From Ziziphus jujuba (Eukaryota; Streptophyta; Magnoliopsida; Rosales; Rhamnaceae): a DNA stretch of 64,000 nt. Below the pieces are notes generated by a model. That model saw nothing but the letters and a program-made list of their open reading frames with translations. It made no database searches and had not been told where the DNA came from. Made by a program: the position numbers and the translations under genes. Positions 36,027 through 48,700 of this stretch are shown here, in pieces (within the stretch, counting starts at the first letter, position 1; each line of letters opens with the position of its first letter). Where the stretch lies: the NCBI RefSeq assembly GCF_031755915.1, contig NC_083383.1, positions 20,759,001 to 20,823,000 of the forward strand, written 5' to 3'.

Positions 36027-37152
36027 TAGAAATAAAATAGGACCTTACAATTTCACTCCCTTACGTGTTTCACTCAAATGAGGACTCGACACTCGTGTTT
36101 GCACACTTGTTTCGGCTTTTTACTCTCTTTTAAGCTCACACACTCTTGCATTTTCCCACTCAATGAATTATCTCAAAGTTCTAATTAAAACACCTACAAA
36201 ACAAAAATTAGATCACTAGTATGTTTTAATTAAACTTATCAACAAACAGTAAGCAAAAAGTAGGCAATGCCGAAAGAATCGAACAAATCCTAATTTTTTT
36301 TCGGCTTTCTAGACAAGAAAACACAAAATAATGGGATAACATTGGAATTTTTGAAAACTGCACCAGATGGTAGTAGATTATGAGTTTAAGAATAAAATTC
36401 CAGAAAAAGAAATTCAAATATGAACAAGAATCAAAGAGAACAAAAATATAGAAAAGTGTTGGTTGTTGTTCTTGTAATTCAAGTTTTGTATCAAATCCTT
36501 TAACTGATTTTAATCTAAATAATTTAAGCACCCAAAATCCAAATATCCAGCAGCAAAAATAATTTCCCAGCAATTCAAATATTGAATAAATAAACAAAAA
36601 CCCAACAGCACCAACAAATTCCCAGCAAACAAATCAAACTCCAGCAAGCCGAAATATTTTTTTTTTTTTTTTAATCCGGCTTTACCTCTTCTTTTTTTTT
36701 TTTTCACTCACTGTACATAAACAACTGCAGTAGCAAGAGTAAGTACCAAAATTGCAATTCCAAATCCCAAACAAACACCAAACCCATGACCTCCAAATAA
36801 ACACAAATGTGCAGTTTTTTTGTTTTTTTTTTTAAATGTTGCCGCAAACTCTTTTTTTTTTTTTTTTTTTGGAATATATGAATGCAAATATTTAAGACTA
36901 AAACAGCAAGGAAAAATCAACAAAAACCAAAATCAACGAGAACACTGAAAAACAACCAACAAACTAAGAAACAAAAATACGATGAAACTAGGAAACCTAA
37001 TTCAACTAGGAATGAATATTTTTATTTTTATTTTTTTTTAAGATGCAGAACGTGTATGGTGATAGAAGAAACCTTAACCTAATGCTAAAATTGCACAATA
37101 ACACAAAAACAATTAAAGCAAATAAAGATAGATCAAACCTGAACAAAATTTA
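36027..37152 (-). other. Untranslated leader of the gypsy element
   Basis: About 1.1 kb between primer-binding site and gag, with several long A/T homopolymers and no domain-bearing ORF. A possible packaging region by position. Equivalent stretches lie at about 14555-15687 and 58998-60126. Confidence 0.5.
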
Positions 37153-37164
37153 GCTATGATACCA
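37153..37164 (-). other. Gypsy primer-binding site
   Basis: On the minus strand TGGTATCATAGC follows the LTR end GTATCA after two bases. It matches the initiator tRNA-Met site TGGTATCAGAGC at 11 of 12 positions. It is removed by a 76-bp deletion in units 1 and 3. Confidence 0.85.
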
Positions 37165-37166
37165 AA

Positions 37167-38302
37167 TGATACGAACCTAGGACGACCTGCTCCTAAACCC
37201 GTATTATATTAGCCCGGATCTCAATTAAGTTCAAGTTCTAATGGAATGGATCTCAACCCCTAACCAACCTGTGGTTAAAAACCTTGGTATAATGTAGACG
37301 CCACAATAGGGGATGGAAAACCTATTGATAAGTCAAGCTAAAACAATCAATTCTCTAATGGTGTTTTAGGTGTTCTCAAAGAACAAAGAGATAATTAATC
37401 TCACAAGTATTTTCTTAATCAAATCAAAGTTGTTTTCTTATTGATAACTAGACCTTTAAATAGGCTACAAAGCCATGAAATAAAACCCTAGAACATAAAG
37501 AAAACCAGCCACCACACATAAAGAAACCTAGTTGGCTGAAACTATACTTCCTTTCCTAATCTAAGTTTGATTAATTAATTCCTTTATATTAAATTAGGAA
37601 TTAATTAATTTACAATGGAAAGAATAAAATAAAAACCTTCCTAAAGTTATTTTTCCAGAAAATAAATAAATAAAAGCCAAAAAGTAATGGTAGTTTCCTA
37701 AAACAAAAAGTAAAAACAAATTAGGAAACTAAAAATGCTAGCCTTTTTGATCAAGTTGACTTTGATCAATCTTTGACCTCTTTGAGCTTCAAATCAGCTT
37801 CTAGATGCTTTGGAGGATGCCCAATAAGCTGAATATGAAGTCCCACACGTTGCCCATGCTTGGAAAAATAAGAAAAGGCTAATAGAGTAAAATACAGTAA
37901 AGCCAGCAAGCAATACAGCAAATTCGGCCAAATTGTTGATGCTGTCCGTACAAGACCTTTTTGATTGCATTTGAGGCTGATTTAACTTGATTCCATGACC
38001 TCTTAGGCATATGTATTGAACCCATAAATCATTGGAACCATTTCATGCTTCCCGGACTCTAAAAATGTACCAAAACCGTCATCCGGGTCCATATCGGCTT
38101 CCACCACTTGGATGCTTAGAATAGGCTTTGTATCTTCAAGTATGGACAAGCTCTGTTGAGATTGATTACCCCCTGTATAAATACTCCCAGGTTGTCCTTA
38201 AATCTCTTAATTTGAGCTCTTGTGATTGGCCTAGTCTTCATCCGTGTCGGGTCAGCACCACAGCGGGTTATCGGTGGAGCGGGCTCGGGCGGAATCACAT
38301 CA
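37167..38302 (-). repeat. Full-length 5' LTR of the gypsy element, unit 2
   Basis: 1136 bp, on the minus strand starting TGATGTGATTCC and ending CGTATCA, so both ends share TGAT/ATCA. Unusually, the first 187 bp of the LTR correspond to the last 62 codons of the pol-like ORF, so coding sequence extends into the LTR. Confidence 0.85.
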
Positions 38303-39710
38303 GCTAGGTTATCACCGGATGTGCTTGGATTAGGTTGGTGAAGCCACCGTTCGTGATCTAAATGGGTTGTTAGAACACCAAACTTTTTCAGCCGTTTCTA
38401 GCCAACCTATAAACCTTGACCCTCTGTTTTGGATATTCTAAGCTTATTTCTAGCCTCCATTTGTTGAAATTATTCATGGTTTGAGAGATTCATCAACCTT
38501 AAATTTGGCCAAAATTTTCCATGCATTTTTTGGCTATTGGTGATGTTTTTAGATCAAGGTGAGCTTACCATCTTGTTACCCATTCCACAAGTTTTCCACT
38601 GACAAACTTGTTTGAACCTATTTCCATTTTTGGATCAATTAGTTAAATACCAAATAAAATTAGACTGTGTTTGGACAATTTAGGATCAAATTGGAGTTGG
38701 TTTTGTGTAATTAGGTTTAAATATTACATATTCATTGTTTGAAAATTAAATGCTTATTCTATGCATATATGATTATTTATATACATAAATATGTGTTATC
38801 ATTTTATGTAATTTTTTACAAAATTTTAAATGATTCTAGGTTCTAATATGCTTGTATTAGTAGACTTGTGAATATTGGTATTTAAAGTGTGATGGTAATG
38901 CATTTATGATTTAGTCCAATTGATGTTAACTTGAATTCTCGCGAAAACAAAATTATTGATTGGAAACAAAGAAGTTGAACAGTATTGTTTGATTACTTTT
39001 GTTTATGAAATGTGAAATTATAACATGTTGGCTTATATGGTATGATTGTTTGAAATTGATGATTGGTGGTCATGGAGTGTAAACATGACTTGATTCTATG
39101 GTTAGATGGTGATGTTGAGTTTAATTTACAGTACCAATGGATATTGGATATTAGATATTGAACATTGATTATGGTTAGTTTATGTGTATTGCCATCCTCT
39201 ATTGTAGAGAATGGTGATGACGATTAACGCATCATGGCGTTTCCTCCTCCCTTTCCATCTTGTGATGTCTTGGGATGCCAAAGGCTACTTGGTGGCATGA
39301 AGTATATAGTATAATACTTTAGTGCTCAACTATTTGTTATGAATTATGATAAGTAACTGGCATTATATGGTTGTAACAAGGTTACAGCTTAAAAATCTTT
39401 GATGCTTGATTTTATATAGTTATTTCTTTACATATCAATTTTTATTCAATTAAGCTTTGGGACTTAAAGGATGGGGTTTGAAGAAAATGTTTTCAAACAG
39501 GGAACTTTCAAAAAAGTGGAATGTAAAGTTTTCAAAGAAATGTTTATGAAATAAAATCATTATTTTATTATTGAACTATATCACTCATTGAGATATTTTA
39601 TATAAAGTTTTATTTATTTTTACTTTGGTCCTTTAGGTCTAGGCAATTAGTGGACAGTCTACTTTGCAAATCACTTGTTCTTCCATGTCTTACATAGCGG
39701 CAATAGTTTT
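38303..39710 (+). mobile_element. Third LTR-like relic, unit 2 (fuller copy)
   Basis: Includes a 571-bp segment absent from units 1 and 3. This contains a TGATGTCTTGGGATGCC stretch and a GGCATGAAGTATATAGT stretch that mirror TGATGCTCGGGACGCTGG and GCCACTAGTATATAG in the 3-kb solo LTR, at the same relative position. It is an old, divergent member of the same LTR family. The gypsy element lies immediately to its left. Confidence 0.45.
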
Positions 39711-41096
39711 TAGTTATTTATTTTTTATTTATTTTTTTTATATATATTTCCCTGTTTATTTTTATTTTTCAGACTTTTTTTTTTTGTGGAAATTTTCCAA
39801 ACTTACTCGCATAAATTGTATTATTTAATTTTATAGATACTTTTAGAATACTCTGATCTAAATTATGGACATAGTAATAACCTTAGTATGTATGCATAGT
39901 AGTAGTCTGCAGTATAATGGGTTATAAATGTTGACTGTAGTTATGGACTTGCATGCTGTTGTGGATTTATCTTTATATATTCAAATATTACTTTATATTG
40001 CAAGTGTGTGTTTATCCACAATTCAAGTAAGGTTCTATTGGATTCTCTCTAAGGATTGCTCAGTAAGACTTTTATAGGTGGGACCACTCGAGAGTTCTAA
40101 GACGGATATCAGGGATGGTCCTATAACCTCACCTATACCATTAACAAATAAAACACATGCAAATAAAATAACACTATGATATATATATATATATATAGAT
40201 AAAACCACAACATTATGCATAGTTCCCATATTATAGTCAACAACTATATCTGGTTAGTAATACATACTACATGCCATTGCCACACATACGTACTATGGTC
40301 ACAAACTTATAATTTTTTAGCTGTAATTCAGAATTAGGTGTGTTGTCAGTTTATGAACTCGTGTCAATAAGCTTTTCATTATGGTATATTGGTCAAATCC
40401 AAAAGTTAAACATACAAAAAATTCAAACATGAGACCCACATATGATACAGTTGATCGAATCCGATCCAACTTATACATGAGTGGTTACCAATATGGGTCA
40501 ATTTGTGTTAATACCTGATAAAATTGGATTGGAATTGGACAATTTAAGACTAAATTCTCATTACTAATGTAGTCGTAATTTTTATTAGAAGCTAGTAGAA
40601 TGATCAATTTCATAAAATTGGCTAGAAGTCAAAAATTCCAATTATGGATACGAGATCCATAGGGTTTATAATATAATTGGATTCTTTGGTGTCCAATTTC
40701 TATAATTTTAAAGTTGAAAAATTAATTTTAGGATATTTGTTACACACCAATATCCTTAGTGGAATTTGGGGAAGCCGAAGAAATATTTTCATAATATTTT
40801 AGACACTCCTACTAAGTTTAAAGGTGACCTTGTAATGGAGCAGGCATGATCATAAATGGTATCTGAAAATAAAATTATTTTTGAAACATATTTTTGACAT
40901 ATTAGCTATTTATTATACAGTTTAAATATTTTTAAATGGTATTGAGAATTTAAATTCCTATTTATGCATACATGGCTATCTATATTTACATATATACATT
41001 ATGCAAATTTTTAAGCATGTTCAAATATTTTAAATTTTAAAGTGTATAAAAATGATTTTATGAATTATATATTTTAATGGTTATTTGATATATGTG

Positions 41097-41102
<6 letters not shown>

Positions 41103-41135
<33 letters not shown>

Positions 41136-41154
41136 AATATATATATATATATAT
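41103..41154. repeat. CA/TA microsatellite, unit 2
   Basis: 27-bp AC tract followed by a TA-rich tract of 25 bp. Confidence 0.95.
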
Positions 41155-42795
41155 GGTTTTGGTATGAACTAAATGCTTTGAAAATTTTAATATGTTTACA
41201 AGAGAATTGTGTTTTATAAAATTTACATGGTAAAATATTAATTTCAACTATTATCCCTAAAATTTACTTTAATTCAATTTTAATTCTTCTAATTTAACTA
41301 GTCTTTGCAGTCTTTGCCGTTACAAATATTATGTTAAGATTAACAGCGGTAAATGAATAATTGCACACCTTAAAAATATATGTAAGCTTATTTATTGGAA
41401 AATGTGTTTTTTTTTTTTTTTTTGGTCATCTTGGAAGTTAAGTATATTAAAATATAAAACTTTTAGAAGACCTACAATTCTTGAAATGTCAGTCAAAAAG
41501 AGTCCAAAATAAAAAAAAGATATTGTTTTTGGAAAATATGCAGTTTTTTTTTAGTACTATTTATTTTACGCTTAAACTTAAAAAGATGATATTTTTTTTT
41601 AAAAAAAATTGTTATATTCCTTTAATTTTAAAATATTTTATTAAATAGTAAAAAATAAATGCTTTAAAAAAAAGTCACAAATAAATAAATTGAAAAAATT
41701 AAAACTTTTTTTGATAAAAAATTAAAATTTTGAATTAACAAATTGCAAAATATTTAAAAAAAAAAAAAAAAAGCAAACAAAAACAAAAACTTGTTCTCTC
41801 TTGTTCTTTTGTTTCTCTTCTCTTCCTTCCACTCTATATTCTTTCTGCAATCTTTTTCTTCTTATGCATTAGAAATATTTTCACTGTTAAAGCCATATAT
41901 CAAGTCGTAGTTTGATTTTTGCATAACTGAGTTTTGGATGAAAATGTAATCTCACCTCCCATCCTCCAAACCAGTGCTGGAATCTCTCTCCTCTATAAAT
42001 CGAGATCACCAAAACTCCAACATTTTGAAATAAACCCATCTGTGGACTCCAATTTCGAATCATTCACAATCGTTTGGCTTCCACTACTATAGTCTATAAT
42101 AACGCTCTTCTTTCATTCTTCCATGCCCATATGATTTGGATCTTAAATTTTTATGGTGGGTTTAACAGGTGAAAACAAAAGATAAATTTGGGGCTTTCAT
42201 TATAAAGAAGGCTCAGTTTCTCTCTTTGCTTCTATGGAGATTTGGTGGAGAGTTTGAAAATTTTACATAAAGGATGGTTTTATTTATTGTTTAATTAATT
42301 AATTACTTTTTTGTTTACCTTCAATCTCATTTGCAGTTGAAAAGAGAGAAGGGAAAAGCTCCAACTGAAGAGGAAAAGTCGTCTGGAAGAGAGAATGGCA
42401 CCTTGTGTGTTAGAAATAATCAATCTTTTGGTACTTGATAATTATATGTGTAAGTTATACGTGATAAAACTATGACACTGTTAACGGTGGCTGACAAAAC
42501 AAGGATCCAAGAAAGAGCAAAAGATAAAGACATTGAAGATGAAGAGAAAATAAATAGGAGATTTATATGTCAATATATATATATATATATATATTTTATA
42601 ATTTGTTAATGTAACGTTAGATAGCAAGTGAAAGTGAAAAATGTAAAATTTAATAAACTGAAATACACAGTTCGTACTACCATATTTAATTAGGGCGGGG
42701 TGCCTATATTTTCTATCACGTCCATATGGAAAAAGATCTTTTTCTAACTATGTAAAGAAAGAAAATCGACACTTTCCTTTTCGACTTTACCATTA

Positions 42796-42957
42796 TATAC
42801 GTGGAAATATTGTAGTCTTTACTTTCCAAGAAAATTAGCCCCCGCACTTTCCCGTTCTAATATTAGGGTTATTCACTCTATAAATACACTGCATACGTGC
42901 ACTATACGATATACAATTTCACAAATCCACCAAATAAATCTTCTGCCCTCTTAAGCA
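42796..42957 (+). promoter_or_regulatory. Core promoter of the B3-like gene, unit 3
   Basis: TATAAATA at 42879-42886; same layout as unit 1. Confidence 0.55.
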
Positions 42958-43380
42958 ATGAATCCGTATGGCAGGCAGGGTGGTCTTCTTGTCCAACTGC
43001 GAGAAGATGGAAGCATTGTTCCTGACAATTGGCACATCCAAAGGGTGGTTGAAAACGAAGAGATCATGAAGGAGGAGCTGATGTTAAAGGACCATGAGGT
43101 TTTATCTTATGTATTTAATATGATAAATAATAAGATGACCAATGGCACCCAAATGTTGAAGAAGCTGTGTGTTTCAATGGTAGATGTCACCGATCAAGTT
43201 TCTGTAACATATCCAAGCTTTTTGGAGATGGTGCGAAAGAGAGATCGCAGCAAATCTTTTAAGTTGGGAATCCAAGACTTAGTTAAGGCTCGAAGTATCA
43301 AGGCCGGAGATCAAATTTCTCTTATTTATGATGCTTCATCTGCCACTTTTTCCTTTAAGTTGCTCACTCCAAGTGCTTGA
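42958..43380 (+). CDS. Small B3-domain-like protein, copy 3
   Basis: 140 codons, protein identical to copy 1 (Val109). The TATA box, leader and first ATG are conserved, so all three copies look expressible. If they are, the locus supplies several doses of the same putative DNA-binding protein. Structure and reservations are as for copy 1: B3 C-terminal signature KAGDQISLIYD and FSFKLL, no other domain, function unassigned. Confidence 0.6.
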   Translation: MNPYGRQGGLLVQLREDGSIVPDNWHIQRVVENEEIMKEELMLKDHEVLSYVFNMINNKMTNGTQMLKKLCVSMVDVTDQVSVTYPSFLEMVRKRDRSKSFKLGIQDLVKARSIKAGDQISLIYDASSATFSFKLLTPSA

Positions 43381-44835
43381 ATGGCTATTATCTAAATTAA
43401 TTTAAAATTTATATAGGAAATTAAAAATCATGGTGATCAGTTTTATTATTAGAATTTTTGCAGTACTATTTATGTTAAAACTATGTCATTCTCTAGGTTT
43501 ATGATTACTTCGATTTTATTAGGGTCTTTTTTATTTTGCTATTTTTTGTTTCTTTTCCAGCCTCTCTAATTACATAAGACCTTTCAAATAGTCTTATATA
43601 TTACAATTCGAAAAAAGACAGCATTGCTCTATTTGTCTATTTATTTGCTCTGTCTTTCTTTTCTTTATTTTTCCCCCATAATTAATTAATTCTTAACATT
43701 ATCTAGTATGTCTTTAATTTTCTATTTCTGCGTATAATTTTTGTCATAATTACTATATTGTTTAAAATTATTATTCGTTATTTACTTTGTCTTACAGAAA
43801 GGTTTAATTAAATCCAACAACTACAAAGTAATGAATTAAGACTAGTGCATGTCTTTCAATTTGAAACCAAACTAAAAACCAAGAACGAAATCAAGAATTT
43901 GTGTTGTCACCGTGGGACATTAGCCACTGTTAGCTTTTCTGATCAGTTAAACAATCATCTTAAAATACCCCAATTTAACATCTCTCCAAAGTATATCATT
44001 ATCACCTTTGTTCAAACTATAATAAACCCTGCATAAATTAATACGAGAACAATTTCAATATTATTTTATGCATATGCAAAATATATAATAATGATTACCC
44101 AAATGTAGTAATTGCTCTAATTTCAATATACGCAGGCACTGTGATCAAGTTCTTATATTAGAACTATAGGTTTTTATATTGTTCTGGATTTGATTTTAAT
44201 TTTTAGAGTGGCTTTTGGTAATAGAATATATTATGCTGATAAAATAATAAAGGATAGTTCTGTATTTGATAGATATGACATTCATTAGGTTTTAATGATA
44301 TAATTTTTATTTGCTCAATCTGTCATTATTATTGTTATTTATGATTATCGATTCTGTTTTCCATGCTTTATGTTTTGGGGGGTGGTTAATTTTGTCACTA
44401 GCATGCTGGAAACTAAATCGACATTCTTGAAATATTGTCTGCGATTCATAAAGCGTTCAAAACAATTTGCAATCTGAATAAATTATGTCAAGGAGAAACC
44501 CCTTTATTTTGATATGCTAACTTGAAAAGAATCAATATTAATTAATTGTGAACAAATTACTATAGCCCTATAAAACATCTGTCATTCGTTGACCCAAAAA
44601 TGATTTATTAAGCTTTTGTGTTCTTTCAACCAAATATGATATAGATAAATAAATTGAGTGAATAAATAAGCCAAATGTAAATAATCAAATGTGATAATGT
44701 CATCAATGGTTCTTAAGTTACATTGCTAATGACATTTAGATCCTTAATACTAAAAAGGAAAAAAAAAAAAAAACAAAAGCAACAGTTACAAGCAATGATT
44801 TTCATTGTTAGGCCGTGTTTTGCCATTGTATCTCC

Positions 44836-45434
44836 TTCGTCCACAACATCTGCTTGTCACTAGGTTGTCAATACAAATAAGACACTAATTCTTCTACAAC
44901 GACAATTGCTATAGCTTGTCATTGAAAGAGTCCTCTTCTATGACACTCAACAAGATGTCACTGATGATATCTCCTTTAGTTATGCCAAATGCTATCACTG
45001 TATTGACTAGAAAGTTGTCACTGATTCCATCATCGGTCAATCATACCCATCCAGTGACAACAAGCGTTGTCACTGGATGTAGTTGTGACGACTTTGTTGT
45101 TAGACACATACTTTCTGTGACTTAATATTTTTGTCACTGTCTAAATTTGTTGACAATTTCTTATCGTGTCACAAAAGATTATTGTTACAACCAATCATGT
45201 CATTATTTATATTATGCATGTTGATCATTTGACACAATATCTCCCTGTTACACCCACTCCTTGTCATTGTTATTATTTGTGACATCTTTATCGTTTAACT
45301 TAATATTCCCTGTTATAATAACTGGCTGTCATTGTTGCTATTGACATCTTGATCATTTGATACAATGCCTCCTTGTTACATCTAATGATTGTCATTGTTG
45401 CTCTATGATATCTTGAACGTTTGACAGAATATAT
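44836..45434. repeat. GTCAC-motif cluster, hairpin and 64-bp repeats, unit 3
   Basis: Hairpin 45048-45079 and four 64-bp repeats 45179-45434, as in unit 1. Confidence 0.55.
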
Positions 45435-45726
45435 GAAGATCCTAATAGAGATTCTAATGCTTTCCATGAGATCTCAACACAGGAAATGCTCTTTTCTGAA
45501 TTTTATACTTCATAGATGTTTATGTGCATGTAGCACATACATAGACAAGAGGAGAAAAATAGATAAAATCAATATTTTCACTATTGAAAATGTCAATTGT
45601 ACGCATAGAAAAATGCCTATATCTAATACATAGAGTTTAAAACAATATGTTCTTACATTTCCTTCTCTTGCTTCATTTAGTACTTGTCTTTCAACCAAGA
45701 GTAATGGAACTTGCTGCTTTAGCTCC

Positions 45727-48700
45727 TGTTCAAATATAAACTTGATTTTTATTGTTTTTTTCTTTGTTATTAATTTTGTAGGCCTTAGTTACTTAGAGTT
45801 CAAGTTTAGTCCAAGTTTTTTTCTTAGAGTTCAGATTTTCTTTATGCAAATAAGGTTAGTAACTAGTATAAATATGTTGCTGGTTTTTTTTTTTTTTTTT
45901 TTTTTTGGGCTTGTTGTTGTAAGCCGTAAGAAACATAGCATTCAATAAAAATAGAGAGTTTTTTTTCCCTTCCGTTTTCCTCTTTAAACATAGTGGTATC
46001 AGAGCATAGCATCTGTGTGAATAGTCCCGTGAACAGTACTCAATGATCAAATTGTTTATTTAGCCAAAAGATGGCCAATAACGATATGGTTTCCTTCCAA
46101 GTTCCAACATTCAACAAGAATAACTATGACAACTGGAGCATCAAGATCAAGGCTCTCCTTGGCACCCAAGACATGTGGGAGATAGTGGAGAAATGTTACA
46201 TTAAATCAAAGAATGAAGGTAGTCTATCTCAAAATTGAAGAGATAGTCTGAGAGACTTAAGAAAGAGAGACAAGAAAGCTCTCTATCTAATCTATCAAGG
46301 ATTAGATGACGATGCATTTGAGAAGGTCTCGAAAGCCAAGTCGACTAAAGAAGCATGGGAGAAACTTCAAATCTCCTACAAGGGAGCTGATCCAGTCAAA
46401 AAGGTACGGCTTGAAACCTTAAGAGCCAAGTTTGAAATGCTATAGATGAAGGAAGGAGAAATCATATCTGATTATTTTTCTAGAGTTTTGATGGTGACCA
46501 ATCAATTAAAGAGGAATGGTAAAAAGTTAGATGATGTTAAAATCATGGAGAAAATTCTTAGATCATTAGATTCAAATTTTGATCATATGGTCGCCATTAT
46601 TGAAGAAACAAAAGACTTGGAAGCTATGACATTGAAGCAGCTCTTGGGTTCATTGCAAGCCTATGAAGAAAAGAAAAGGAAGAAGGAAAGAATAGTGGAA
46701 CAATTGTTCAAGACCCGGATTGATGGAGCTAAAGAAGAAAGTAGCAGCCGTCATAATAATTGAAGCCATGAAGGACGAGGCTGTGTGCGACGATGTGGCC
46801 GCGGGCAAGGACTTGGACGGGGCCAGAAATTTGGTGATGATTACAACAGCAACTCTAAAAAAGGAAAAGGATTAACAAGAGGCCTTGGGAGAGGAAATTT
46901 AGAACCAAGGTATGACAAGTCTCATGTAAAGTGTTACAAATGTGGAAAATTTGGTCATTATGCTTCCGAATGTAGAACCCCTGGCTACAATAAGATTGAA
47001 GAGAAAACCAACTATGTCAAAGAAAGAAGTCAAGAAGATGGTACCGTGCTATAGGCTTATAAAGATAATGAAAGAAGTGAAGACAATACATGGTATTTAG
47101 ACAACACTGCAAGTAATCACATGTGCGGAAGAAGAGGCATGTTTATGGAGCTTAATGAATCCGTGAGAGGCAATGTGTCTTTTGAGGATGAGTCCAAGGT
47201 GGCGGTGAAAGGCAAAGGCAACATCCTTACTCGGTTAAGGAGTGGAAAGCATTAGTTTATCTCAAATGCGTCCTATGTGCCGAGTATGAAGAACAACATC
47301 TTGAGTCTTGGATAGCTTTTGGAGAAAGGATATGATATTCATCTAAGAGATAACAAACTTTGCATATGGGACAATGCAAGTAATTTAATAGTTAAGGTGC
47401 CAATGTCAAGAAATAGAATGTTCATGTTCAACATTCAAAATGATTTTGCCAAATGTCTCAAGGTGTGTTACAAAGATGGTTCTTGGCTTTGGCATCTTAG
47501 ATACGAGCATCTCAACTTTAGAGGTCTAGAGTTGCTGTCCAAAAAGGAGATGGTGAGAGGACTACCTAGTATTCCCAATCCAGATTAAGTATGCGAAGGG
47601 TGCTTACTTGGAAAACAGTTCCAAAAAAGCTTTCCAAAGGAGATGAATTCAAAAGCCCGAAAGCCGTTGGAGCTGATACTCATGGATGTGTGTGTCCTTT
47701 GAAGCCAAGTTCACTTAGTAATAGTAACTGCTTCCTTCTTTTTATTGATGATTTTTCAAGAAAGACATGGGTGTATTTTTTGAAGGAGAAATCAGAGGTG
47801 TTTGAGAACTTTAAGAAGTTTAAGGCTTTTGTTGAGAAGGAAAGTGGACCTTTGATCAAAGCTATGAGATCTGACCTTGGAGGAGAGTTTACATCAAATG
47901 ACTTCCAAAAATATTATGAAGATCATGGAATTCGAAGGTTTCTAACAGTGTCAAGATCCCCCCAACAGAACGGTGTGGTAGAAAAGAAGAATAGAACAAT
48001 TTTAGATATGGTGAGAAGCATGCTTAAAAGAAAAAGATTGCCAAAGGAATTTTGGGCAGAGGCAGTTGCATGTGCTATATACCTGTCCAATCGATCTCCA
48101 ACAATAAGTGTGTGGGGAAAGACATCATAAGAAGCTTGAAGTGGAATGAAGCCGGGTGTCTCTCACCTAAGAGTGTTTGGAAGCATAGCTCATGTGCATG
48201 TACCTTATGAGAAAAGAAGCAAATTGGATGATAAAAGGGATAAGTATGTTTCCGTTGGTTATGACATAAACTTTAAAGTGTACAAGCTCTATAATCCTAA
48301 GAGTGGGAAAACAATAAATTAGCCGGGATGTTATATTTAATGAAGAAGAAGAGTGGAATTGGGAATCACATGAGGAAAATTACAATTTTTTCCCCATATT
48401 TTGAAGAGGAAGAAATGGAACAAACAAGGATGGAGCTCACAAGAGAGAAGCCGATCACCCCACTAGCTTCACCAATCACTGGTCTTCAAGAAGGCGAAAG
48501 TTCAAGTAAAAGAGTCCCACGGTTTAAGAGTTTGCAAGAGATTTATGAGGTAACCGAAAACCAAGATGATCTCACCTTGTTTTGTTTATTTGTTGACTGT
48601 GAACCCGTGAATTTTCTAGAGCCAATGGTAGAAAAGAATTGGAGGAATGCCATGGATGAGGAGATAAAAGCAATTAAGAAGAATGATACGTGGGAACTAG

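Larger units (their letters stand above)
32560..38302 (-). mobile_element. Non-autonomous Ty3/gypsy-type element, fullest copy
   Basis: A 5743-bp minus-strand element. From its 5' end (right): LTR 37167-38302, primer-binding site 37153-37164, leader of about 1.1 kb, gag, a protease/integrase-tail ORF, a polypurine tract, and a 3' LTR cut short at 32560. The two LTRs share a 574-bp segment at the same register. The RT, RNase H and integrase catalytic core are absent, so it would need proteins from another element to move. It has no second target duplication because its left end is truncated. The C-terminal style ([10 protein letters not shown]) and the preserved integrase tail point to a chromovirus-like lineage (inference). 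Confidence 0.85.
19334..41423. repeat. Tandem unit 2 (type B, 22.1 kb)
   Basis: Second unit, same order and orientation as unit 1 but about 2.8 kb longer. The extra length is explained by four segments absent from units 1 and 3: 32509-32680, 33127-35109, 37156-37231 and 38777-39347. It also carries private point changes, including extra stop codons in the copia element and one amino-acid change in the B3-like protein. It keeps sense codons at two copia sites where units 1 and 3 have stops. It is therefore the most divergent unit and partly the most ancestral. Confidence 0.95.

Noticed and set aside
32947..38302. Autonomous gypsy element or novel gene system in unit 2
   Set aside because: The long ORFs are explained by gag, protease and an integrase tail, with LTR, primer site and polypurine tract in place; the catalytic RT and integrase core are missing.
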